Shown here: positions 8,477 through 18,634 of the stretch, one piece after another
Layout of the letters: the number at the start of each line of letters is the position of its first letter
Numbering within the stretch: position 1 is the first letter of the stretch
Origin: Flavobacteriales bacterium
GTDB lineage: Bacteria; Bacteroidota; Bacteroidia; Flavobacteriales; Flavobacteriaceae
Assembly (NCBI GenBank): GCA_004214185.1
Contig: SGZG01000014.1
Coordinates: 1-35,085 of the forward strand
Reading direction: 5' to 3'
DNA: 35,085 bases
The notes under the pieces: generated by a model
What the model was told of the DNA's origin: nothing
The model's input: the letters and a program-made list of their open reading frames with translations, nothing else
Databases searched by the model: none
Program-made: the position numbers and the translations under genes

Positions 8477-9427
8477 TTAATTTGTATGTTCTGAATTTTT
8501 ATATGCTTCTATGATTCTCTTGACTACTTGGTGTCTAATAACATCAGAATCATCTAAATAAATCATTTTAATTCCATCTACATTTTTTAGTATAAGATTA
8601 GCTTCTTTAAGACCAGAAATAACTCTTCTAGGTAAATCAATTTGACCAGGATCACCATTAATCATAAATTTTGCATTATTCCCCATTCTTGTTAAAAACA
8701 TTTTCATTTGATTATGAGTTGTGTTTTGGCCTTCATCTAGTATAACAAACGCATTATCTAAAGTTCTTCCTCTCATGTATGCAAGGGGAGCTATTTCAAT
8801 AATACCTCTTTTTAAATAATCATCTAATTTTTCAATAGCAATCATTTCTTTTAAAGCATCATAAAGAGGTTGCATATACGGATCTAATTTATCTTTCATA
8901 TCTCCAGGAAGAAAACCTAGACTTTCACCTGCTTCAACTGCTGGCCTAGTTAAAATAATTTTTTTTACTGTTTTGTCCTTTAAAGCTTTAACTGCAACAG
9001 CTATTCCAGTGTAGGTTTTTCCAGTTCCAGCAGGACCAATCGCAAACACCATATCATTATTTTCAAAAGCATCAACTATCTTTATCTGATTAATAGTATG
9101 GGCTTTAATTTTTTTCTTACCAACACCATAAAGAATAACTTTACCATGCATTGAAGAAATTAGCTCATCTCCATGCCCAGACATTATAGCATTTATAGTT
9201 TTATCATTGATACTATCATTATCTTTCATTATCATAATAAGAGAGTCTAACCTAATTCTTAATTGTATTATTAGAGAATCTTCTCCATTAGCAACTAACC
9301 TGTCTCCTTTCGCAATTATCTTAAGTTTTGGAAAATTATTCTTGATAATTTTTAAAACATCATAATTTTTTTTGTCAAAAAAATCAACAGGATGTATATC
9401 CTTAATAAAATATTCAAGTTTTTTCAA
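8477..9427 (-). CDS. phoH: PhoH-family ATPase (PhoH/YbeZ)
   Basis: A 316-residue P-loop protein of the YbeZ/PhoH group, implicated in ribosome and RNA metabolism. The Walker A motif is GPAGTGKT (131-138). [18 protein letters not shown] follows near 159-176, then the Walker B-like VILDEGQN and the sensor segment [11 protein letters not shown]. About 120 residues precede the ATPase core, including a small KH-like region with the [10 protein letters not shown] segment. The start is TTG at 9427; no ATG or GTG gives a better N-terminus. First gene of a probable phoH-purC operon, divergent from the SAM hydrolase gene across a 79-bp gap in which I see no exact TAnnTTTG box. Confidence 0.95.
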   Translation of the reverse strand: MKKLEYFIKDIHPVDFFDKKNYDVLKIIKNNFPKLKIIAKGDRLVANGEDSLIIQLRIRLDSLIMIMKDNDSINDKTINAIMSGHGDELISSMHGKVILYGVGKKKIKAHTINQIKIVDAFENNDMVFAIGPAGTGKTYTGIAVAVKALKDKTVKKIILTRPAVEAGESLGFLPGDMKDKLDPYMQPLYDALKEMIAIEKLDDYLKRGIIEIAPLAYMRGRTLDNAFVILDEGQNTTHNQMKMFLTRMGNNAKFMINGDPGQIDLPRRVISGLKEANLILKNVDGIKMIYLDDSDVIRHQVVKRIIEAYKNSEHTN

Positions 9428-9506
9428 TATTACTTAGGTATTTGTAAATGGCATATTGTAAATTTATATAAATTTTAGCCTCTAAATTTAATTTTATATT
9501 AACAAA

Positions 9507-10337
9507 GTGAGTGTAATAACGTTGATAACAGATTTTGGAACTAAAGATCATTATGTTGGTTCTGTCAAAGGGGCACTTCATAGTGAGCTAAATGACCTGA
9601 AAATTGTAGATATTTCCCACTCAATTTCTCCCTTTAACATTATCGAAGCTGCATATATTATTGAGAACAGTTACAAGAATTTTCCAATCGGATCAATCCA
9701 TATAATTGGTGTTGACTCAGAAAAAACACCTGAACAGAACCATCTGGTTATTAAACTAGATGGACACTACTTTATATGTGCTGATAATGGTATTTTGTCT
9801 TTATTGACTACAAAAATTAAAGCTGAAAAAATTATAAATATTAACGTTCATAATGAATTACCTACAACATTTTCTGTATTAGATGTTTTTGTAAAAATTG
9901 CTGCACATATTTATAGGGGAGGATCAATTGACTTGGTTGGAAGTAAAATTGAAAAATTAAAGGAACTTTACAACATTAATCCAATTTTAAACGAGAAAAC
10001 AAATGAAATAATCGGTAACGTTATATATGTTGACAACTATGAAAATGTAATTACTAACATTACAAAAAAAATATTTCAGGATTTTGGAAAATCTAGAAAA
10101 TTTGAGATTAATGCAAGAAATTATAAATTCAAACAAATTGTTAAATCTTATTCAGAAGCTATTAGATTTGACATAAATAAAGAGTCACGCAAAGAAATTG
10201 GAAAAAAAATTGCACTTTTTAATAAATCAAACTACTTAGAACTATCAATTTATAAAAGTAATCCACTTTCATCAGGCGGTGCTTCAAGTTTGTTTGGCTT
10301 AAATTATAGAGACATTATTATCATAAAGTTTGATTAA
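9507..10337 (+). CDS. S-adenosyl-L-methionine hydrolase, adenosine-forming (DUF62/fluorinase-like)
   Basis: A 276-residue member of the SAM hydroxide adenosyltransferase family (DUF62), related to fluorinase and chlorinase. It hydrolyses SAM to adenosine and L-methionine. Visible motifs are ITDFGTKDHYVGSVKG (7-22), the DISHSISPFNIIEAAY segment (35-50) and FICADNGILSLL in the middle. The C-terminal domain has NVIYVDNYENVITNI and the terminal GGASSLFGL. Halogenases are rare relatives, so hydrolase is the default. The start is GTG at 9507, immediately followed by the first beta strand. Monocistronic or co-transcribed with dnaN (66-bp gap). Confidence 0.92.
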   Translation: MSVITLITDFGTKDHYVGSVKGALHSELNDLKIVDISHSISPFNIIEAAYIIENSYKNFPIGSIHIIGVDSEKTPEQNHLVIKLDGHYFICADNGILSLLTTKIKAEKIININVHNELPTTFSVLDVFVKIAAHIYRGGSIDLVGSKIEKLKELYNINPILNEKTNEIIGNVIYVDNYENVITNITKKIFQDFGKSRKFEINARNYKFKQIVKSYSEAIRFDINKESRKEIGKKIALFNKSNYLELSIYKSNPLSSGGASSLFGLNYRDIIIIKFD

Positions 10338-10403
10338 AACTGTTAATAAAAATGTTTTATTTTAATGTAAGATTCTAATATATTTAATGAATATTATTTA
10401 AAC

Positions 10404-11522
10404 ATGAAATTTATCACATCAAGCTCATTATTATTAAAGAATATTCAAACATTAGGTGGAATATTAAATACTAATAATACTCTTCCGATTCTAGACTATT
10501 TTTTATTTGAAATTTCTGAATCTAATCTCAAAATTACTGCTTCTGATTTAGAAACAACTCTGAGTGCTGATATTCAAATACAATCTGATAACAATGGTTC
10601 AATAGCCGTTCCAGGAAAGTTATTAATAGATACTTTAAAAACATTTCCTGAACAACCTTTGACTTTTAATGTGTTAGAAAACAATACTATTGAAATTAGT
10701 TCAAATCACGGAAAATATGCACTTGCTTATGCTAAAGGAGATGAGTTCCCTAAAACACTTCCAATTACCGACCCGTCAAATTCAACAATTTCCTCTAAAG
10801 TTCTTTTTGAAGCAATTAATACTACGATTTTCGCCTCAGGAAATGATGATTTAAGACCTGTCATGAGTGGAGTTTTTTTTCAATTCTCAAATCAAAACTT
10901 AACATTTGTAGCAACAGATGCTCATAAACTAGTCAGATATGTTAGAACTGATTACAAAACTGAAAATGTAGTTGAATTTATTATGCCTAAAAAACCTCTT
11001 AATGTACTTAAAGGAATTTTAGCTTCTAATGAATTTGACGTTAAAATTGAATTCAATGATAGTAATGCAAAATTTGTTTTTTCAAATTTATCACTTACTT
11101 GCAGATTAATTGATGGAAAATATCCTAACTATGAGGCTGTTATTCCAAAAGAAAATCCAAATGTTTTAACAATTGATAGGTCTCTATTTTTAAACTCTAC
11201 AAAAAGAGTTAGTATTTTTTCTAACAAAACGACTCATCAAATTAGATTAAAGATAAATGGAAATGAATTAATAATTTCTGCGGAAGATTTAGATTACAGC
11301 AATAAAGCCGAAGAAAGATTGATTTGTAATTACAATGGTGATGACATGCAGATAGGTTTTAACTCAAGGTTTTTAATTGAAATGCTTTCAAATCTTAACT
11401 CTGAACAAGTTAAATTAGAGTTATCATTACCAAATAGGGCTGGGATTTTAACCCCTCTGGAGCTGGAATCACAATCAGAAGAGATTACAATGCTAGTAAT
11501 GCCTGTTATGCTTAATAATTAA
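10404..11522 (+). CDS. dnaN: DNA polymerase III beta subunit (sliding clamp)
   Basis: Ring-shaped processivity clamp that tethers the replicative polymerase and repair enzymes to DNA. The 372-residue length and three-domain pattern are typical. Conserved segments include [12 protein letters not shown] (24-35), the SDLETTLSA element, [14 protein letters not shown] and [10 protein letters not shown] in the second domain, and the C-terminal [12 protein letters not shown]-like end ([12 protein letters not shown]) that contributes to the clamp pocket. No dnaA or recF is adjacent, so this gives no evidence of an origin here. The stop overlaps the converging aldehyde dehydrogenase stop by 4 bp (TTAA). 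Confidence 0.97.
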   Translation: MKFITSSSLLLKNIQTLGGILNTNNTLPILDYFLFEISESNLKITASDLETTLSADIQIQSDNNGSIAVPGKLLIDTLKTFPEQPLTFNVLENNTIEISSNHGKYALAYAKGDEFPKTLPITDPSNSTISSKVLFEAINTTIFASGNDDLRPVMSGVFFQFSNQNLTFVATDAHKLVRYVRTDYKTENVVEFIMPKKPLNVLKGILASNEFDVKIEFNDSNAKFVFSNLSLTCRLIDGKYPNYEAVIPKENPNVLTIDRSLFLNSTKRVSIFSNKTTHQIRLKINGNELIISAEDLDYSNKAEERLICNYNGDDMQIGFNSRFLIEMLSNLNSEQVKLELSLPNRAGILTPLELESQSEEITMLVMPVMLNN

Positions 11523-13099
11523 AGGTAATAGTCTGTTCTAATAAAGTGTGATTTTTTTGAATCAATCATCTCTCTTAGTATATTTTTATTGAGTTCGTTA
11601 TCCTTTGAAGCAACAAATGTTCTGATTGAAAAAGATCTTAAAGCATCATGAACACTTAAAGTAGCCACAGCAGAATCTTTTCTTCCGGTAAAAGGATAAA
11701 TATCTGGACCTCTTTGACAAGCACTATTTAAGTTTACTCTACAAACAAGATTTACCATGGAGTCAATTATTGGTCCTAAAGTATCTACATCCTTACCAAA
11801 AATACTGACCTGTTGACCGTAATTTGATTCAGACATATCTTTGATGGGAGTGGAAATATCAGTAAATGAAATTACAGGAATTACAGGACCAAATTGTTCT
11901 TCCTTATAAACATCCATATCTTTATTTACAGGATACAAAACAGCTGGAAAAACAAAATTCTTCTGCTTATCACCGCCTCTTTTATTTACTATAGTTGCAC
12001 CTTTACTTTTAGCGTCATCTATAAGGTTTGTTATATAATCAGGTTTTGCAGGTTCAGGTAAAGGGGTTAACAAAGTATTATCCCAAGGAAGTCCTAATTT
12101 AAGTTCGTCAACAGCTTTAGAGAATTTTTTTAAAAATTCATCTTTAATATCCTCATGAACATATAGTATTTTCAGCGCAGTACATCTTTGACCGTTAAAA
12201 GACAAGGTACCAGAAATGCATTCATTTACAGTTAAATCAATATCTGCATCTTTTAAAATAATCCCTGGATTTTTTGCTTCAAGACCTAAAACTAAACGTA
12301 ATCTGCTCTTTTGCGGATGTAGATCTTGTAATGAAATTGCTGATGAACTATGACCAATTAATGCTAAAACATCAATCTTTCCAGTTTTCATGATTGGAGT
12401 TGCAATCTCTCTTCCCCTTCCAAATACAATGTTAACAACACCAGGTGGAAAAGAAGATTTAAAAGCTTCCAGTAATGGGGCAATCAATAAAACTCCATGC
12501 TTGGCAGGTTTAAATATGGTTGTATTTCCCATTATGATGGCAGGTATCAATAAAGCAAATGTTTCATTTAATGGGTAATTATAGGGACCTAAACACAAGA
12601 CTACACCTAAGGGGCCTCTTCTGATCAAAGCTCTCACACCTGATTTATTTTGAAAAGTTGCTCCTTTTCTGTCAATTACCTTATATTCTTGAATTGTATC
12701 GTTTATATACTCAACTGTTCTATCAAATTCTTTTCTAGAATCATTAAGATTTTTTCCAATCTCCCACATTAACAACCTAACTATCTCTTCTCTTTTTGTA
12801 ATCATTTTTTTTACAAAAGATTCCATACAGTTTATTCTTTCATAAACTTTCATTGTTGGCCAATCACCTTGTCCATAATTGAAAGCATCATGTGCTGCGT
12901 TTAAAGCTTTTAAAGCATATTCACCTGACATTTCTGGAGTATAACCAATTAAATCAGGCTCTTTTTCATCAGAATCACATAATAAAGTTGAATAAACATT
13001 AGTTTGTTTACCATTCCAAGAGTTAATTTCTCCATTAATTAAATAGTCTGTGTGATTGATTTTTTCTTTGAGTTGAAACTCTTCAGGTATTTGGTTCAT
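11519..13099 (-). CDS. Aldehyde dehydrogenase of the GapN-like (NADP glyceraldehyde-3-phosphate dehydrogenase) type
   Basis: A 526-residue aldehyde dehydrogenase superfamily member. Seen: the cofactor and catalytic PYNYP asparagine (N174), FKPAKHG (197-203), catalytic C306 in [20 protein letters not shown], and a C-terminal [20 protein letters not shown] segment. The overall pattern resembles Bacteroidetes proteins annotated as non-phosphorylating NADP-dependent glyceraldehyde-3-phosphate dehydrogenase. Oddly, the usual general-base motif ELGGK is GLEAK (272-276): glycine sits 34 residues before the cysteine, with a glutamate two positions later. It follows ilvC by 9 bp on the same strand, so it is probably the last gene of the ilv transcript. 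The superfamily is certain; the substrate is likely but unproven. Confidence 0.8.
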   Translation of the reverse strand: MNQIPEEFQLKEKINHTDYLINGEINSWNGKQTNVYSTLLCDSDEKEPDLIGYTPEMSGEYALKALNAAHDAFNYGQGDWPTMKVYERINCMESFVKKMITKREEIVRLLMWEIGKNLNDSRKEFDRTVEYINDTIQEYKVIDRKGATFQNKSGVRALIRRGPLGVVLCLGPYNYPLNETFALLIPAIIMGNTTIFKPAKHGVLLIAPLLEAFKSSFPPGVVNIVFGRGREIATPIMKTGKIDVLALIGHSSSAISLQDLHPQKSRLRLVLGLEAKNPGIILKDADIDLTVNECISGTLSFNGQRCTALKILYVHEDIKDEFLKKFSKAVDELKLGLPWDNTLLTPLPEPAKPDYITNLIDDAKSKGATIVNKRGGDKQKNFVFPAVLYPVNKDMDVYKEEQFGPVIPVISFTDISTPIKDMSESNYGQQVSIFGKDVDTLGPIIDSMVNLVCRVNLNSACQRGPDIYPFTGRKDSAVATLSVHDALRSFSIRTFVASKDNELNKNILREMIDSKKSHFIRTDYYL

Positions 13100-13108
13100 A
13101 TGAAAGTA

Positions 13109-14578
13109 TTATACAATTTTTTTCATAGCAGTCATGGAAGATCTAAGTTTCTTACCAACGACTTCAACAGGATGATTCCTTATTATTTCATTAACTTTTA
13201 TTAATGTAGTATTATCTATCTTTTTTGAAAGTACAAAATTTGTACCAATATGTTTTGATTCAATTTTTTTGAAAAAATCTATTAAAAGTGGTTTGCATGC
13301 ATGATCGAATAAATAACAACCATATTCTGCAGTATCCGAAATAATTCTATTCATTTCAAATAATTTCTTTTTAGCAATTAAGTTTGCTATTAATGGAGTT
13401 TCATGCAAAGATTCATAATAGGCAGATTCATCTATAATACCAGAGCTAGTCATTGTTTCGAAAGCTAGCTCTACTCCTGCTCTAATAAAAGATACCATTA
13501 AAAGACCTTTATCAAAAAACTCTTGTTCAGTAATTTCTTCTTTACAAGGTTCTGTCTTCTCAAAAGAAGTCTCACCAGTTAATTTTCTCCAATTTAATAA
13601 GTTAAAATCGTCGTTATTCCAATCTTCCATCATTGTTGATGAAAAATGACCAGACATAATATCGTCCATATGTTTTTCAAAAAGAGGTCTCATAATATCT
13701 TTTAGTTCCTCCGAAAGTTTAAAAGCCTCAATTTTAGCAGAGTTATTTAACCTATCCATCATGTTTGTAATACCTCCATGCTTCAGGGCTTCAGTTATAT
13801 TTTCCCAGCCATATTGAATTAATTTAGATGCATATCCTGGATCAATTCCGTTTTCAAGCATTTTGTTAAAAGAAAGAATTGATCCTGTTTGAAGAACACC
13901 ACATAAAATAGTTTGTTCACCCATTAAATCTGATTTAACTTCAGCCACAAAAGATGATTCAAGAACCCCTGCTCTATTTCCACCAGTTGCAACTGCATAT
14001 GCTTTTGCTATATCTAAACCAATATTTAAAGGATCATTTTCAGGGTGGACTGCAATAAGAGTTGGAACTCCAAAACCTCTTTTGTACTCCTCTCTAACTT
14101 CAGAACCAGGGCATTTTGGAGCTACCATAACAACAGTAATATCATTTCTAATTTTCATACCCTCCTCTACAATATTAAAACCATGAGAGTATGACAAAAT
14201 CGAATTTTTCTTCATTAAAGGCATTAGCTTATTAACTACAGAGGTATGATTTTTATCTGGAGTTAAATTTAAAACCATATCTGAATTAGGAACAAGCTCT
14301 TCAAAAGTTCCAACTTTAAAATTATTTGTCGTAGCGTTTATAAATGATTCTCTTTTTTGAGTTATTGCTTCTTGTCTTAATGCAAATGATATATCTAATC
14401 CGGAATCTCTCATATTTAAACCCTGATTTAAACCCTGAGCTCCACATCCAATAATAAGAATTTTCTTACCTTTTAAAGCAGAGACACCATCATTGAATTC
14501 ATTAGGATCCATAAAACGACATTTACCTAATTGATCTATTTTTTGACTTAAAGTCAACTGATTAAAATAATTTTTCAT
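13109..14578 (-). CDS. ilvC: Ketol-acid reductoisomerase, class II (long form)
   Basis: NADPH-dependent isomeroreductase converting acetolactate and acetohydroxybutyrate to dihydroxy acids in valine, leucine and isoleucine synthesis. The Rossmann loop is [12 protein letters not shown] (42-53), with R68 in SFALRQ suited to [22 protein letters not shown] marks the metal and substrate region. At 489 aa, with a duplicated C-terminal helical domain, it is the class II form like E. coli IlvC rather than the roughly 330-aa class I form. It lies 3 bp after ilvN in the same operon. Confidence 0.97.
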   Translation of the reverse strand: MKNYFNQLTLSQKIDQLGKCRFMDPNEFNDGVSALKGKKILIIGCGAQGLNQGLNMRDSGLDISFALRQEAITQKRESFINATTNNFKVGTFEELVPNSDMVLNLTPDKNHTSVVNKLMPLMKKNSILSYSHGFNIVEEGMKIRNDITVVMVAPKCPGSEVREEYKRGFGVPTLIAVHPENDPLNIGLDIAKAYAVATGGNRAGVLESSFVAEVKSDLMGEQTILCGVLQTGSILSFNKMLENGIDPGYASKLIQYGWENITEALKHGGITNMMDRLNNSAKIEAFKLSEELKDIMRPLFEKHMDDIMSGHFSSTMMEDWNNDDFNLLNWRKLTGETSFEKTEPCKEEITEQEFFDKGLLMVSFIRAGVELAFETMTSSGIIDESAYYESLHETPLIANLIAKKKLFEMNRIISDTAEYGCYLFDHACKPLLIDFFKKIESKHIGTNFVLSKKIDNTTLIKVNEIIRNHPVEVVGKKLRSSMTAMKKIV

Positions 14579-14581
14579 AAT

Positions 14582-15115
14582 TTATTTATCTGTGTTTAAT
14601 CCAAGTAAATTGGAAATATTCATTGGTTCTTTTGATACTGATATTCTACCTGATCTTACAAATTGTAATAATCCATAAGGTTCTAGTTCTTTGTATAGTT
14701 TTTCTGTTTCTTCTCTCCAGCCAGTTTTTTCAATAACAAAATAATCAGGAGATACAGTTACAATATTGGCTTGACTTTTCTTTATAATTTTTTGAATATG
14801 TTTTTCGTTGAAAAGAGATTTTGATTTTACTTTGTAGAGTGCTGTTTCTAAATAAATAGTTTCCTCATTCTTGTGGTAAAAAGATGAAATAACCTCAATT
14901 TGTTTATTTATTTGTTTGATAATTCTTTGAATCATGATCTCAGAGACATTAACAACAATAACGAATCTGAAAATGTTCTCAATTTCTGATTGAGATGTAG
15001 TTAAACTTTCAATATTTATATGTCTTTTTAAAAAAATAGCAGAAATTCTATTTAATAAGCCAATATTATTTTCAGAGTAAATGGAAACGGTAAAAGTACT
15101 TATTTTATCACTCAT
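14582..15115 (-). CDS. ilvN: Acetolactate synthase small (regulatory) subunit
   Basis: The 177-residue regulatory partner of the large subunit; its ACT domain usually senses valine. The N-terminal FTVSIYSENNIGLLNRISAI (8-27) followed by HINIESLTTSQSE is the canonical ACT start of IlvN/IlvH. The second half (about 85-165) is the C-terminal activation domain, with a hydrophobic VTVSPDYFVIEKTG strand. The ATG overlaps the ilvB stop by one base, so the two subunits should be translationally coupled. Also called ilvH in some genomes. Confidence 0.93.
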   Translation of the reverse strand: MSDKISTFTVSIYSENNIGLLNRISAIFLKRHINIESLTTSQSEIENIFRFVIVVNVSEIMIQRIIKQINKQIEVISSFYHKNEETIYLETALYKVKSKSLFNEKHIQKIIKKSQANIVTVSPDYFVIEKTGWREETEKLYKELEPYGLLQFVRSGRISVSKEPMNISNLLGLNTDK

Positions 15116-16812
15116 TATTCAAGTCTTATTTCAGAAACAGAAGCCCCAGTTGGAATCATAGGAAAAACATTATCTTCCTTTTCAACTTTGACCTCAAGAA
15201 AATACGGCTTTTTTGATTCAATCATTTTTTTTACAGCTAAAGTTAGTTCACTTCTTTTGGAAACTTTATTGGCCTCAATATTATACCCTTTTGCAATCAT
15301 AACAAAGTCTGGGTTAATAAGTTCAGTTGATGCATATCTTTTTTCAAAAAACATTTGTTGCCATTGCCTAACCATTCCTAAAAAATCATTGTTCAAAACA
15401 ACAATTTTTACAGCACTTCCAGTTTGAAAAATAGTTCCCAATTCTTGAATTGTCATTTGATAACCACCGTCACCTATAACTGCTACAACTTCTCTTTCAG
15501 GTGCACCCATTTTTGCACCCAAAGCTGCAGGAAGTGCAAATCCCATAGTTCCTAAACCACCAGATGTTACGTTTGATTTTGAGTCATTAAATTTTGCATA
15601 TCTGCAAGCGACCATTTGATGTTGACCTACGTCTGTAACAATCACAGCATTTCCATTAGTTGCGATATTAATTTCTTTAATAACCTCTGCCATTGTAAGT
15701 CCAATTTTTGTTGGATAAATTTCATTGTGAATTACTTTATCGTATTCAATCTTATAATAATCAGAAAAAGTTTTTAACCATTTATCATGAGTATTATTAT
15801 TTACAAGTTTTGTTAGTTTAGGAAGTGTTGATTTAACATCACCCAAAAGTGCAATATCACATTTAACATTTTTATCAATTTCAGCAGGATCAATTTCTAA
15901 ATGAATAATCTTAGCCTGTTTAGCATAAGTATTTAAATTTCCTGTAACCCTATCATCAAATCTCATACCCACGGCAATTAAAAGATCACATTCATTAGTT
16001 AATACATTTGGTCCATAATTTCCATGCATTCCAACCATACCCACGTTAAGGTAATGATCAGTAGGTAATGCAGAAAGACCAAGGATAGTCCATGCGGATG
16101 GTATTCCGGTTTTTTCAATAAATTTTTTAAATTCTGATTCAGCATTCCCAAGAATTACACCTTGACCAAAAACAATAAAAGGTTTTTTTGAATCATTAAT
16201 TATTTTTGAAGCTTTATCAAAAAGATCATCTGAACATGTAGAAATTGGATTATAACTTCTGATTGAATTACATTTTTGATAATTATAATTGAATAATTCG
16301 AACTGGGCATCTTTAGTGATATCTATAAGAACTGGGCCGGGTCTTCCTGATTTTGCAATATAAAATGCTTTAGCAAGTACTTTAGGAATATCTTCTGCTT
16401 TTGTTACTTGACAATTCCATTTTGTAACAGGGGTAGATATACCAATGATATCGGTTTCTTGAAAAGCATCTGAACCTAACAAGTGAGAAGCAACTTGACC
16501 AGTAATACAGACCATTGGAGTAGAATCGATTTGAGCATCAGCAATTCCAGTAACTAAATTTGTTGCACCCGGACCTGATGTTGCCATAACAACTCCAACT
16601 TTTCCAGAAACTCTTGAAAACCCTTGAGCTGCGTGGGTCGCACCCTGCTCATGCCTAGTCAAAACATGATTTAATTTATCTTGAAATTTATACAACTCAT
16701 CATAGATCGGCATAATTGCTCCACCAGGATATCCATATATAAGATCAACACCCTCTTCAATTAAAGATCTAATAACTGCTTCAGCTCCAGAAATTTTATT
16801 AATATTTTTCAT
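15115..16812 (-). CDS. ilvB: Acetolactate synthase large (catalytic) subunit
   Basis: ThDP-dependent acetohydroxyacid synthase forming acetolactate or acetohydroxybutyrate. The catalytic glutamate is E55 in TRHEQGATHAAQGF. ATSGPGATNLVTGIADA follows at about 77-93. The central domain has the FAD-binding-like segment, and the ThDP/Mg motif is GDGGYQMTIQELGT with NNDFLGMVRQWQQMFF about 25 residues on. At 565 aa the length is normal. The start overlaps the ilvD stop by one base (TAATG). Confidence 0.98.
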   Translation of the reverse strand: MKNINKISGAEAVIRSLIEEGVDLIYGYPGGAIMPIYDELYKFQDKLNHVLTRHEQGATHAAQGFSRVSGKVGVVMATSGPGATNLVTGIADAQIDSTPMVCITGQVASHLLGSDAFQETDIIGISTPVTKWNCQVTKAEDIPKVLAKAFYIAKSGRPGPVLIDITKDAQFELFNYNYQKCNSIRSYNPISTCSDDLFDKASKIINDSKKPFIVFGQGVILGNAESEFKKFIEKTGIPSAWTILGLSALPTDHYLNVGMVGMHGNYGPNVLTNECDLLIAVGMRFDDRVTGNLNTYAKQAKIIHLEIDPAEIDKNVKCDIALLGDVKSTLPKLTKLVNNNTHDKWLKTFSDYYKIEYDKVIHNEIYPTKIGLTMAEVIKEINIATNGNAVIVTDVGQHQMVACRYAKFNDSKSNVTSGGLGTMGFALPAALGAKMGAPEREVVAVIGDGGYQMTIQELGTIFQTGSAVKIVVLNNDFLGMVRQWQQMFFEKRYASTELINPDFVMIAKGYNIEANKVSKRSELTLAVKKMIESKKPYFLEVKVEKEDNVFPMIPTGASVSEIRLE

Positions 16813-18485
16813 TAATAATCAGTTACACATCCATTAGATGCATTAGAAACGTTTTTACAATATTTATACAATATACCACTATTGAATTTTAAATTTGGTT
16901 TAATCCAATTTGATCTCCTATTAATTAAATCCTTTTCAGAAATATTAACATCGATAGTATTGTTAACAGCATCAATTGTTATGCTATCACCATCTTCAAT
17001 TAAAGCAATATTTCCCCCATCTTGAGCTTCAGGACAAATATGTCCTACAACAAAACCATGAGTACCACCAGAAAATCTTCCATCTGTTATTAAAGCAACA
17101 TCTTTTCCTAAACCACATCCCATTATGGCAGATGTTGGTTTTAACATTTCAGGCATGCCAGGTCCACCCTTTGGACCAACATATCTAATAACAACAACAT
17201 TACCCTTTTTTACCTTACCTTCTTTTATTCCCTTGTTGGCATCATTTTCAGAGTCGAAGACGATTGCTTTTCCAGTAAATATTAAACCTTCTTTTCCTGT
17301 AATTTTAGCAACAGAACCTTCTGAAGCTATATTTCCATAAAGAATTCTTATGTGACCTGAACTTTTAATAGGATTGGATAATGGATTAATAATCTCTTGA
17401 TCATTATTTAAAGGTTTTATGTCACTCAAATTTTCTGAAATAGTTTTTCCTGTAACTGTCATACAATCTCCATTAAGTAAATTATTTTCCAGCATGTACT
17501 TCATTACTGCAGGTATTCCTCCAACATTATGAAGGTCCTCCATTAAAAATTTACCACTAGGTTTCAAATCAGCTAAAAAGGGTGTAGAATCAGAAATTCT
17601 TTTAAAATCGTTAATTGTGAAATTAATCTTTGCACTTTTTGCAATTGCTAGAATATGTAAAACAGCATTTGTTGAACCACCTAAAACTGTAATTAATCTA
17701 ACAGCATTTTCAATCGATTTTTTAGTAAGAATATCGAGAGGTTTTAAATCTAACTTAAGTAAGTTATGAATTGCGTCACCAATTTTAGAACATTCATCTG
17801 TTTTATCATTACTAGTAGCTGGATTTGATGAATTAAATGGAAGAGCCATACCCATAGCCTCAATTGCAGAGGACATAGTATTGGCAGTGTACATACCACC
17901 ACATGCACCAGCACCAGGACATGCATTTTTTATAATATTTGAAAATTCATTTTCATCAATTTTTCCAGCAACTCTTTCACCCCAGGCTTCAAAGGCTGAA
18001 ACAACATCAAGCTTTCTTCCATTGTGACATCCTGGAGCTATAGTTCCTCCATAGACCAAAATTGAGGGACGATTTAATCTTAACATTGACATCAATGCAC
18101 CTGGCATATTTTTATCACAACCTACAACAGTAATTAGTGCATCATAAGCCATTGCTTGAACTACTGTTTCTATAGAATCTGCAATAATATCTCTTGAGGG
18201 AAGGGAGTATCTCATTCCTTGGGTACCCATTGATATACCATCGCTTACCCCAATTGTATTGAAAATCAAGCCTACTAAATCAGATTTTACAATGCCATGT
18301 TTAATTTTTTTAGCAAGATCATTTAAATGCATATTACAAGGATTTCCCTCATAACCAGTACTAGCAACACCAACAAAAGGCTTAGATAAATCGTTAGAAT
18401 TTAGTCCTATTGCATGAAGCATAGCTTTAGCAGCCGGTTGTGTTGGATCTTGAGTTACTACCCTACTGTATTTATTTAAAATCAT
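16812..18485 (-). CDS. ilvD: Dihydroxy-acid dehydratase
   Basis: Iron-sulfur dehydratase making the 2-oxo acids of valine/leucine and isoleucine. Cluster cysteines are visible at C50 ([11 protein letters not shown]), C123 ([12 protein letters not shown]) and C195 ([18 protein letters not shown]), the pattern of the [2Fe-2S] type. The C-terminal half has [12 protein letters not shown] and [17 protein letters not shown]. At 557 aa the length is usual. It is the first gene of ilvD-ilvB-ilvN-ilvC; neither ilvA nor leu genes follow in this window. A hairpin with a T-tract lies directly before the ATG and may regulate the whole operon. Confidence 0.98.
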   Translation of the reverse strand: MILNKYSRVVTQDPTQPAAKAMLHAIGLNSNDLSKPFVGVASTGYEGNPCNMHLNDLAKKIKHGIVKSDLVGLIFNTIGVSDGISMGTQGMRYSLPSRDIIADSIETVVQAMAYDALITVVGCDKNMPGALMSMLRLNRPSILVYGGTIAPGCHNGRKLDVVSAFEAWGERVAGKIDENEFSNIIKNACPGAGACGGMYTANTMSSAIEAMGMALPFNSSNPATSNDKTDECSKIGDAIHNLLKLDLKPLDILTKKSIENAVRLITVLGGSTNAVLHILAIAKSAKINFTINDFKRISDSTPFLADLKPSGKFLMEDLHNVGGIPAVMKYMLENNLLNGDCMTVTGKTISENLSDIKPLNNDQEIINPLSNPIKSSGHIRILYGNIASEGSVAKITGKEGLIFTGKAIVFDSENDANKGIKEGKVKKGNVVVIRYVGPKGGPGMPEMLKPTSAIMGCGLGKDVALITDGRFSGGTHGFVVGHICPEAQDGGNIALIEDGDSITIDAVNNTIDVNISEKDLINRRSNWIKPNLKFNSGILYKYCKNVSNASNGCVTDY

Positions 18486-18490
18486 CTACT

Positions 18491-18522
18491 AAAAAAAAAC
18501 CCCTAATCCATAGAATAGGAGT
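18491..18522 (-). terminator. Hairpin plus T9 tract in the ilvD leader (candidate attenuator)
   Basis: Read on the minus strand, ACTCCTA-T-TTC, a TATG loop and GA-T-TAGGGGT form a stem with one T-T mismatch (18522 to about 18500), followed by nine T residues (18499-18491). The ilvD ATG begins 5 nt later. This has the form of an intrinsic terminator placed inside the leader, so it could only affect ilvDBNC. No convincing Ile/Leu/Val-rich leader peptide with a normal start was found. The hairpin is seen; the attenuator role is inferred. Confidence 0.6.
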
Positions 18523-18634
18523 AAAAAATTAATTTATAAAATTAAACAAAAAAATAAATAATATTATTGATATGATTTATTATTCATATTTTTATCAAAA
18601 TCACAATTTTAATATTGAATTAAATATAATTTTT

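Noticed and set aside
10404-11522. dnaN as a sign of the replication origin
   Set aside because: No dnaA, recF, gyrB, DnaA-box cluster or suitable intergenic region is next to it.
18564-18587. Mini-ORF MNNKSYQ (minus strand) in the ilvD leader as an attenuation leader peptide
   Set aside because: It has no Ile, Leu or Val codons and is not placed to overlap the hairpin, so it does not act like a classical branched-chain leader.
18572-18634. Upstream ATG (18572) as the start of the class 3 aldehyde dehydrogenase
   Set aside because: It would add 21 residues rich in Tyr, Asn, Phe and Ile that do not look like a signal peptide; the ATG at 18635 gives the normal 459-residue length.
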